The notes beneath the pieces are model-generated. The model was given only the letters and a program-made list of their open reading frames with translations, did no database searches and had not been told where the DNA came from. The position numbers and the translations under genes are program-made. Below are positions 1 to 4,803 of a stretch of DNA of 6,653 nucleotides, piece after piece; position 1 is the stretch's first letter; every line of letters starts with the position of its first letter. This stretch comes from Syntrophobacter sp. SbD2 (GTDB lineage: Bacteria; Desulfobacterota; Syntrophobacteria; Syntrophobacterales; Syntrophobacteraceae), in NCBI GenBank assembly GCA_900290385.1, contig OMSV01000045.1, positions 1 through 6,653 of the forward strand. Reading direction: 5' to 3'.

Positions 1-137
1 CAGATAATTCACCCTCTACACTCCCAGGTCAATCATCTTCTCATTACGTACAGTACAACAAACCGTCTCATGTTTCACTTGTTTTCCGGCTGTTCTTCCA
101 TCGCTGCCAATTATGCCGCGAAAGCGGCACGAGCGGG
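1..137. other. Left edge, no supported gene
   Basis: No reading frame here has a convincing start and ribosome binding site. Short minus-strand frames beginning with ATG close within a few codons. A minus-strand GTG at 12-10 preceded by a GGGAG could be the start of a gene lying outside the window, but only four codons are visible, so it cannot be supported. The only structure seen is the small hairpin at 114-129. Confidence 0.4.
114..129 (-). terminator. Small GC-rich hairpin downstream of dus, possible weak terminator
   Basis: Perfect 6-bp stem TGCCGC/GCGGCA with a four-base loop (GAAA on the plus strand, TTTC on the minus strand). It lies about 110 bp after the dus stop codon. On the minus strand it is followed by TAATT rather than a true T-run, so intrinsic termination would be weak. 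It may be only a stable mRNA 3' end. Confidence 0.25.
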
Positions 138-239
138 CTATTCTTCCTCAAGATCAGCCTCTCGTGTCTGCTGCTGTTTTAATTCGTGGGTCTCGCGCTC
201 GCGCCCTGGGAGTTCTAACCGGTATCCAGCAACGATTTG

Positions 240-1199
240 TCAGCCGAATTGCTCGGTTGCCTGCGCGAGCAACTCGGCTACGTTCTCGAGGTTGCATATC
301 TTAACCGCTTTTTGTTTCAGATCTTTTGTGCCTGGTACTTGCTGGAGGTACCAGCAGAGATGTTTTCGCATCTGGATGATTCCACGCTCGCCTTTCAAAT
401 CGTTTGCAAGCCTTGCGTGTTCCATTGCCGTCCTGAAAATGTCTTGAGCGGTTGGCCTTCCATTCCGGCTGCCGGTGTAAGCTGTTTTCAACGCCTGAAA
501 AATCCATGGATTTCCGAGCGCTCCTCTTGCAACCCCCACTCCGTCAGCCCCCGTTTTCTCGAGCAGTTCCAATCCCTGAGCCGCATTTTTTACCCCTCCG
601 TTCGCAAGGATTATCCCTTTGAAGTGGGCGCGGGCGTTTCGGGTCGTCTCGATATCGTTTGGTCCGGAGAAGCCCTGAGCGTAAGATCTGCCGTGGATCA
701 TTACGGCCTTGATGTCCAGGCCGCCGACATAATCGAGGAAGCTGAGAATATCTACCTCTTTGACCCTGGTCCTGGTCTTTATAGATACAGGCAGGGCCGT
801 ATTTTCGATGACGCTCAGGATAACCTCTTTGGCCAGGGGCGGATTTGTCATCAGGGCCGCTCCCCCTCCGCACTTGAACACCTTTGCAATAGGACAGCCA
901 AAGTTTATGTCGATCCCGTCAGGCTTGATTTCCCGGCTGACAAACCGGGCAGCGATTGCGAAATGTTCGGGATTGTTACCGAAAAGCTGCACGACATAAG
1001 GGCGCTCCGTATCGTTGAAACGCATAATCCTCAGAGCTGCTTCCGGTTGATATGCAAAAGCAGTGGAACTCGACAGTTCGCTGTATACGATATCTGCCCC
1101 GAAGCCTTTGCATATCCGGCGAAACGCGCTGTCGGTTATTCCGGAAAGGGGCGCCAGGGCAAAAATAGGCTTTCTTAATGATGTCCAAAAATTAAGCAT
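240..1199 (-). CDS. dus: tRNA-dihydrouridine synthase (DusB-like)
   Basis: FMN-dependent enzyme that reduces uridine to dihydrouridine in the D-loop of tRNAs, in the cytoplasm. The 319-residue product has the usual family length. Motifs in order: LAPLSGITD near residues 15-23 at the first strand of the TIM barrel; NFGCP at 99-103 with the catalytic proton donor Cys102, followed by a glycine-rich stretch ending in ALM; Lys141 in IKTRTR; His169 in IHGR; and the FMN-phosphate site NGG (200-202) plus ARGALGNPW (224-232). The C-terminal helical RNA-binding part contains MRKHLCWY. The sequence is closest to the DusB type, but the subfamily is inference. ATG at 1199 is the only sensible start: it sits 10 residues before the conserved barrel entry, as in relatives. 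No Shine-Dalgarno precedes it, and a promoter ends only six bases upstream. It lies 125 bp downstream of selD on the same strand. After the TGA stop the same frame stays open for 33 more codons (see findings). Confidence 0.95.
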   Translation of the reverse strand: MLNFWTSLRKPIFALAPLSGITDSAFRRICKGFGADIVYSELSSSTAFAYQPEAALRIMRFNDTERPYVVQLFGNNPEHFAIAARFVSREIKPDGIDINFGCPIAKVFKCGGGAALMTNPPLAKEVILSVIENTALPVSIKTRTRVKEVDILSFLDYVGGLDIKAVMIHGRSYAQGFSGPNDIETTRNARAHFKGIILANGGVKNAAQGLELLEKTGADGVGVARGALGNPWIFQALKTAYTGSRNGRPTAQDIFRTAMEHARLANDLKGERGIIQMRKHLCWYLQQVPGTKDLKQKAVKICNLENVAELLAQATEQFG

Positions 1200-1205
1200 A
1201 TTCTT

Positions 1206-1233
1206 AGTATAGTTTGGGCGTTCGGATTGGCAA
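1206..1233 (-). promoter_or_regulatory. Sigma70-type promoter for dus
   Basis: Minus-strand -35 TTGCCA (1233-1228) and -10 TATACT (1211-1206) are each one base off consensus and are separated by 16 bp. The expected start of transcription falls six or seven bases after the -10, on or next to the A of the dus ATG, so the message may be leaderless. The inverted repeat GGCAAC/GTTGCC (1229-1234 with 1249-1254) overlaps the -35 and could be an operator; that is inference only. Confidence 0.55.
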
Positions 1234-1324
1234 CAGATAATGTCCGCCGTTGCCGCGATACGGAGGATAAATTCACTGTTCTGAGGTCAGGGTACCGCAC
1301 ACCCCGACTCGCGACCTTGTGCCG

Positions 1325-2377
1325 CTAAACCAATCTGATCTCCGGATGCAGGCTGCTTTCGACCTTTCCGATCACGCAGGCGGAACTTACTCCCGAGCCC
1401 ATGAATTCGTTGAGCATGGTTTGTGCCAGGGATGCCGGAACGGACAGAAGCAGGCCGCCGGAGGTCTGGGGATCGAAAAGCCATTTATGCTGGTGGCCGG
1501 AGAGCCGGGCGGAAATATGCAGGAAATCCTCGACGAGTTTTTTGTTCGCCCCGTTGCTGCCCGTTGTTTCACCTTTGCGGTACATATCTAAGGAGTTTGG
1601 ATAGGAGGGCAGGGCGCTGAACTCGAGTTCGATGCGAACAGAGCTTGCCCTGGCCATCTCGAGTGCATGTCCCAGAATTCCGAAACCCGTTATGTCCGTG
1701 CAGGAATTCACCTCGAATTTAAGGGCGATCTCCATTGCCGCGCGATTCAACGCTGCCACCTGGGGTAATATCGGCTCCAACTCCCTCAAGGGAAGCTTTC
1801 CCGATCTGCAAGCGTTAAACAGGACGCCCGTTCCTAGAGGCTTGGTGAGAATCAACAGGTCGCCGGGCTTGGCGCCTGCGTTTGTGAGGACCCGTTTTGG
1901 GGAAACTATGCCGGTTACGGCCAGTCCGTATTTTGGCTCATCGTCTTCGACCGAATGGCCGCCTGCCAGCGATGCCCCAGCTTCGGCTACCTTTTCGCTC
2001 CCACCCTGCAGGATGCCTTTGAGTATCTCCATGCTGAGCTTTTTCGATGGGAACATGATGAGATTCAATGCGATAATTGGACGCCCACCCATTGCGTAGA
2101 TATCGGAAAGCGAGTTGGCGGCGGCAATTCGGCCGAACCATGCGGGATCCTCAACGGGCGGAGTTATGAAATCAACCGTGGATATGAGGGCAAGTTCATC
2201 TGATATCCGATAGACCGCTGCATCATCACTCGTGTCGAAGCCGACAAGAAGATTGGGATCCGTTGAGGCAGGCAAACCTTTCAGGGCCTCCAACAAAACT
2301 GTTGGAGCTATTTTGGCCGCTCACCCACAGGTTCTGGCAAGACCGGTGAGCGTATTTCTTTTTCCGAAGTGAAACAT
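1325..2377 (-). CDS. selD: Selenophosphate synthetase, selenocysteine-containing (in-frame UGA at codon 19)
   Basis: Makes selenophosphate from selenide and ATP, the selenium donor for Sec-tRNA and for 2-selenouridine in tRNA. The full product is 350 residues counting Sec, against 347 in E. coli SelD. Reading from ATG 2377, codon 19 is TGA (2323-2321) in the context Cys17-Gly-Sec-Ala-Ala-Lys22-Ile. This is where E. coli has catalytic Cys17 and Lys20, with the same Sec-to-Lys spacing. Further motifs: DPNLLVG and TSDDAAVY (Asp51, Asp52), NSLSD (88-92), AGGHS (138-142), DITGFG (228-233) and DPQTSGG (302-308), covering the AIRS-type ATP and metal site. An AAGGTGG ribosome binding site lies 5-6 bases before the ATG. 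Ignoring the UGA would force a start at TTG 2296, inside the SECIS hairpin, and lose the catalytic residues. Stop is TAG. Own promoter at 2444-2472. The Sec reading is inference from motif context and hairpin, but strong. Confidence 0.95.
2285..2323 (-). promoter_or_regulatory. Bacterial SECIS element with the Sec UGA of selD
   Basis: Immediately after the UGA (2323-2321) the mRNA folds into a perfect 8-bp stem CUCCAACA/UGUUGGAG (2307-2300 with 2295-2288) capped by the loop GUUU (2299-2296). A lower GGC/GCC helix (2318-2316 with 2287-2285) encloses an 8-base bulge. The loop guanine is 22 bases after the UGA. Known bacterial SECIS elements have a short loop with a G near its start, 16-37 bases after the UGA, and are bound by the C-terminal domain of SelB. 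The structure lies within the coding sequence, as expected in bacteria. Confidence 0.85.
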
Positions 2378-2443
2378 GCAAGCCACCTTCACTGGATTAT
2401 TGGAATTGGGTTCTATCAGAAAAATAATGATAACACAGGGAGG

Positions 2444-2472
2444 ATAATAACTACAGATGCCAGACCCATCAA
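2444..2472 (-). promoter_or_regulatory. Sigma70-type promoter for selD
   Basis: Minus-strand -35 TTGATG (2472-2467), 17-bp spacer and -10 TATTAT (2449-2444), four and five matches to consensus. It predicts a leader of about 60 bases before the selD ATG at 2377. The surrounding DNA is AT-rich. Confidence 0.5.
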
Positions 2473-2526
2473 GGACGTTTTGAAAATAATATAAAATTTA
2501 GCCTATTTCATGGATAGGGATTGCCT

Positions 2527-2724
2527 ATGTTGGGCAACAAAAAGCTTCCACTGATCGCGAACGGGGTTTTGAGTGTAGTTGGGCACTTACACGGCGCCTC
2601 TTTACCCAGCGCCGCCATGGCGGATTTTCGAGGTGAAGTGGTGGTCAAAACGCAGGCGCCGCTTCAGACCGGGAAAGTTTCCCTGTCGCGCATCCACGAG
2701 CGGCATTCAGGGGTCCTTTTTTGA
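2527..2724 (+). CDS. Possible small exported protein or truncated remnant, unrecognised
   Basis: A 65-codon plus-strand frame between selD and the thioesterase. ATG 2527 has a TAGGGA about 8 bases upstream and AT-rich DNA before that. The predicted product starts with MLGNKK, then a moderately hydrophobic stretch (residues 7-26) ending in SAAMA-D, like a Sec signal peptide cleaved after residue 32. The remaining 33 residues end in IHERHSGVLF. His-rich segments of that kind precede CxxCH in periplasmic cytochromes, but no CxxCH follows in any frame here, so a cytochrome origin is speculation. The last 18 bp overlap the 3' end of the convergent thioesterase gene. It could be a real short exported peptide, the 5' remnant of a broken gene, or chance. 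It is the only plus-strand content in the stretch 2378-2706. Confidence 0.3.
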   Translation: MLGNKKLPLIANGVLSVVGHLHGASLPSAAMADFRGEVVVKTQAPLQTGKVSLSRIHERHSGVLF

Positions 2725-3141
2725 AACGGCCATACGTACTTGCTCAGGAATACTCCTTGGCCGCCAGTCCGGTCCTATCGCCACCATAGTAGCATTGCCC
2801 CTGGCCACAAGGTCCTGCCCCCCCAGGCGGTAAAACCTGAAATCGAAGCCAAGCGATTTTTCCCCGAGTCTGGAAAGCGACACGTTCAGGCGCAATTTCT
2901 CGCCATACCTTACCGGTTTTAGAAAATCGCAGGCCGCTGAAACAATCGGCAGGCCAAACCCTTCAGTCTGGTTTTTCAAGACTTCGTGAGGAGGCAGTCC
3001 GCAGTGGCTCAGGAACTCCTCAATGCCTCGATGGCAGTATCGAAAATAGGATGCGAAGTAAACCACCCCATATGGGTCGGTATCCCCGAAGCGCACAGTT
3101 ATCGTGAGGTCGGTTCCCGTCTGTGGGGAATGTCCTTGCAT
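2707..3141 (-). CDS. Hotdog-fold acyl-CoA thioesterase (4-hydroxybenzoyl-CoA thioesterase / YbgC family)
   Basis: Predicted to hydrolyse an acyl- or aroyl-CoA thioester in the cytoplasm. From ATG 3141 the product is 144 residues, the usual length for this single-domain family. The active-site segment FGDTDPYGVVY (residues 18-28) matches the FGDxDPxG motif of 4-hydroxybenzoyl-CoA thioesterase, where the second Asp is the catalytic residue (Asp22 here). It is followed by the central helix (about 32-42) and CGLPP, also typical of that group. The substrate cannot be told from sequence: aromatic and short-chain acyl-CoAs are both known for the family. The frame stays open upstream to 3318, but that extension is Arg/Pro-rich translation of the hairpin-rich DNA and is not believed. 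ATG 3153 is an alternative start four codons upstream. Neither ATG has a strong ribosome binding site. Stop is TGA at 2709-2707. Confidence 0.85.
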   Translation of the reverse strand: MQGHSPQTGTDLTITVRFGDTDPYGVVYFASYFRYCHRGIEEFLSHCGLPPHEVLKNQTEGFGLPIVSAACDFLKPVRYGEKLRLNVSLSRLGEKSLGFDFRFYRLGGQDLVARGNATMVAIGPDWRPRSIPEQVRMAVSKKDP

Positions 3142-3165
3142 CCGTGGCCCCATTGAGCTAGCTTG

Positions 3166-3442
3166 TTTCCGTCCGGAAAGGGTCCTTTTCCGTCCTGGGG
3201 CGGTGGGACCGCCGGCCGACTTGGCCACTGCCTTCGGCGGTGGCCGCAGAGGCTTCGGGGGGCTCGATCGCCGATTTCGACGCTCCGCGAGGCGGTACCA
3301 AAGTACGCCTCCGCGCAAGCTCTCGATTTGCTTGCCAGTACGAAAATCTTCCGCCTAAAGGCGGTGAGCGGAATGACCAAATTAAGCCTCCTTTTCGAAC
3401 AGAAACCTCGCGGGGCGTGGAATTCGCTCCGGAGTTTCCGGA
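3166..3442. repeat. Hairpin array in intergenic DNA (candidate repeat element or structured leader)
   Basis: Inverted repeats follow one another with little space between them: 3166-3179 TTTCC/GGAAA; 3175-3191, 7 bp with one wobble; 3199-3213 GGCGGT/ACCGCC, 3-base loop; 3223-3245, 10 bp with one wobble, 3-base loop; 3286-3315, 12 bp with two single-base bulges; 3315-3335 GCAAGC/GCTTGC; 3351-3364 CCGCC/GGCGG, 4-base loop; 3428-3442 TCCGGA/TCCGGA. Open frames across this stretch on both strands give Arg/Pro/Ser-rich products that match nothing recognisable, so I treat it as non-coding. Two readings are possible: a mosaic palindromic repeat present in many copies in the genome, or the structured 5' leader of the thioesterase mRNA. 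The window alone cannot decide. Confidence 0.6.
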
Positions 3443-3486
3443 TGGACACGAATTAGCATAACAGGAGGGAGTGAGCAAAGCTAAAT

Positions 3487-3515
3487 ATTCTAAATTACCC
3501 GGAAAACTTTGGCAT
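3487..3515 (-). promoter_or_regulatory. Possible promoter upstream of the hairpin array and thioesterase
   Basis: Minus-strand -35 ATGCCA (3515-3510), 17-bp spacer, -10 TAGAAT (3492-3487), matching consensus at four and five positions. It lies just after the terminator of the small upstream gene. If used, the thioesterase mRNA would carry a leader of about 340 bases containing the hairpin array. Confidence 0.3.
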
Positions 3516-3534
3516 TCAGTCATTCCGGCCGACT

Positions 3535-3574
3535 ATTAAAAAAGCAAAGTCCCCGCACTTGCGCGGGGACTTTG
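3535..3574 (-). terminator. Strong intrinsic terminator of the 38-codon gene
   Basis: Perfect 12-bp stem CAAAGTCCCCGC/GCGGGGACTTTG (3545-3556 with 3563-3574) and a 6-base loop. On the minus strand it is followed by CTTTTTTAAT, a run of six T. The run lies on the minus-strand side only, so the terminator serves minus-strand transcription. It lies about 75 bases after the stop codon of the small gene. Confidence 0.9.
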
Positions 3575-3647
3575 TCGGAAATCCTAAGCCGGTGAAGCCT
3601 GGCATTTTATCTGATAAAAGCAGAGATTGCAGGATTATAAAAGGCTG

Positions 3648-3764
3648 TCAGGACATTCCCTGGTTGTCGCATCCCCCCGTGAGAAGGTCGGCGATTTCAT
3701 CCGGGGTCAATTCCAGTTCCGTTTTCTGTTCATGTTCATTTTTCCTGATTGTTTTATGCGCCAT
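3648..3764 (-). CDS. 38-residue peptide, unrecognised (leader-peptide-like)
   Basis: ATG 3764 is preceded by AAAAGGAGGT (3779-3770) at 5 bases, the strongest ribosome binding site in the window. The frame ends in TGA at 3650-3648. The peptide has a charged N-terminal half (residues 2-18, rich in Lys, Glu and His), then LTPDEIADLLTGG (19-31), then CDNQGMS with a single Cys32. Residues 19-31 resemble double-glycine leaders of exported or modified peptides (pattern LSxxELxxIxGG) but are one residue longer, which would leave a seven-residue core. This is inference: no modifying enzyme, peptidase-transporter or immunity gene is in the window. The gene forms its own unit, with a consensus promoter at 3851-3824 and a strong terminator at 3574-3535. 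The roughly 50-base leader can form GAGAAC/GTTCTC (3783-3788 with 3807-3812). I do not recognise the family. A regulatory or stress small protein is an equal alternative. Confidence 0.75.
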   Translation of the reverse strand: MAHKTIRKNEHEQKTELELTPDEIADLLTGGCDNQGMS

Positions 3765-3823
3765 GATGGACCTCCTTTTCTTGAGAACCCTTCTTCATTT
3801 AAAACCGTTCTCTTTTAGGGCGC

Positions 3824-3851
3824 AAAATAACCATTCGCCTCACTATGTCAA
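3824..3851 (-). promoter_or_regulatory. Consensus-like promoter of the 38-codon gene
   Basis: Minus-strand -35 TTGACA (3851-3846) is a perfect match. After a 16-bp spacer follows -10 TATTTT (3829-3824), four of six. Transcription would begin near 3817 and run about 280 bases to the terminator. Confidence 0.65.
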
Positions 3852-3894
3852 TTGATGCCCATCGGTAATCCGCTACTGAATTATCTCCCGGACT

Positions 3895-3913
3895 TCCGGA
3901 TTCCAAATCCGGA
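3895..3913 (+). other. Palindrome in the divergent intergenic region, possible weak terminator or protein site
   Basis: Perfect 8-bp stem TCCGGATT/AATCCGGA with a CCA loop, followed on the plus strand by only four T. It lies between the divergent promoter of the 38-codon gene and tsaC. No gene ends just upstream on the plus strand, so a terminator role is doubtful and a regulator-binding site is possible. I saw no clear plus-strand promoter for tsaC in 3852-4043. Confidence 0.3.
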
Positions 3914-4043
3914 TTTTGAGTCGAAGCGAGCAACCACCCTCTGAGGCATCCGATAGAAATCCGGCTCTATTTAGTGTATGTTTACCGGCGAGGGATTTTT
4001 CAGCCCGGCATAGAAGAATGGTACGCGAGAGGCGGTCCCAAAA

Positions 4044-4754
4044 ATGTCTGCCGCAACGGAGTATGAATCGAGAATCTTTAAAATCGACCCTGCGAAAATC
4101 AATGCGGAGGCGATTTACGATGCGGCCTGCATCTTAAGGTCGGGGGGGCTTGTTCTATACCCAACCGAGACATTTTATGCGCTGGGAGCGATACCTGAGA
4201 TTGTAGAAGCAGTGGAGAGGGTTTTTGAAATAAAAGGCAGGGACCTTGGGAAACCGTTGCCTCTTATCGCGTCGGACCTACAGGCCGTATTGGGCGCCGC
4301 ATCCGGGTGGCCCGAATCGGCCGAGGCGCTTGCGCGTACGTTCTGGCCCGGTCCATTGAGTATGGTCATTCCCGCCGTTGCGTCTCTACCTGCCGTCCTG
4401 CACGCAAAAACCGGCAAAATCGCCATCCGCATCTCATCTCATCCGGTTGCCACGCTGCTGGCCCGGGCCTCGGGAGGACTTATCGTTTCAACCAGCGCAA
4501 ACAGGGCGGGAGAGTCTCCTCCAAGAAGCCCGGGCGGTATCTCGGCTGAGTTGATCCTATCGGTTGAGGCATTACTGGATGCGGGAAATTTGCCTGGCGG
4601 TTTGCCTTCGGCTATAGTAGATGTTAGCGTTCAACCGGCCGCGCTGATAAGGGCGGGCAAAATAGCCTGGAAAGATATTCGACGGGTGATTGACCGGAAA
4701 TCGGAGAACGGAAACAGGGAAACCAAAAAAGACAAATATCCACGCTGCGTGTAG
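4044..4754 (+). CDS. tsaC: YrdC/Sua5-domain protein, probable L-threonylcarbamoyladenylate synthase
   Basis: Predicted to make threonylcarbamoyl-AMP from threonine, bicarbonate and ATP, the first step of the t6A modification at position 37 of ANN-decoding tRNAs. The product has 236 residues: a single YrdC domain without the extra C-terminal domain of full Sua5. Motifs in order: YPTETFYALG (39-48); IKGRDLGKPLPL (63-74), the basic ATP-binding stretch; FWPGPLSMVI (100-109); IAIRISSHP (126-134); STSANRAG (149-156); and IRAGKI near the end. The last 20 residues are hydrophilic and variable. ATG 4044 is the first start after an in-frame TAG at 4011; a GAGGCGG lies about 9 bases before it. The gene is followed after 49 bp by the MurG gene on the same strand, with no terminator seen between them, so the two may be cotranscribed. 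YciO-type paralogs of unproven activity share this fold, so the exact role is less certain than the family. Confidence 0.88.
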   Translation: MSAATEYESRIFKIDPAKINAEAIYDAACILRSGGLVLYPTETFYALGAIPEIVEAVERVFEIKGRDLGKPLPLIASDLQAVLGAASGWPESAEALARTFWPGPLSMVIPAVASLPAVLHAKTGKIAIRISSHPVATLLARASGGLIVSTSANRAGESPPRSPGGISAELILSVEALLDAGNLPGGLPSAIVDVSVQPAALIRAGKIAWKDIRRVIDRKSENGNRETKKDKYPRCV

Positions 4755-4803
4755 TGTGAAGATTGACATCCGATATGTCTCAGAGTTCGAGAAGAATCGA
4801 TAA

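Noticed and set aside
237..1178. 313-codon plus-strand ORF antisense to dus
   Set aside because: It is a shadow frame: the minus strand carries a complete Dus protein with all catalytic motifs, and the plus-strand product resembles nothing.
2602..2706. 34-codon minus-strand ORF (ATG 2706) just after the thioesterase stop, with AAGGA 7 bases upstream
   Set aside because: The product is short, basic and featureless, and the ribosome-binding-like sequence lies inside the thioesterase end, where it can arise by chance. It overlaps the opposite-strand ORF 2527-2724, which has slightly better features.
3142..3318. N-terminal extension of the thioesterase frame to 3318
   Set aside because: It is Arg/Pro-rich translation of the hairpin array, and family members begin just before the FGDxDPxG motif, which fits the ATG at 3141.
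3498..3650. TGA of the 38-codon gene read as selenocysteine, since the frame stays open about 50 more codons
   Set aside because: The extension would have to be translated through the strong intrinsic terminator, and no SECIS-like loop with a G at the right distance is evident.
4763..4768. TTGACA just upstream of the MurG gene
   Set aside because: No -10-like hexamer occurs 16-18 bp downstream, so it is not supported as a promoter.
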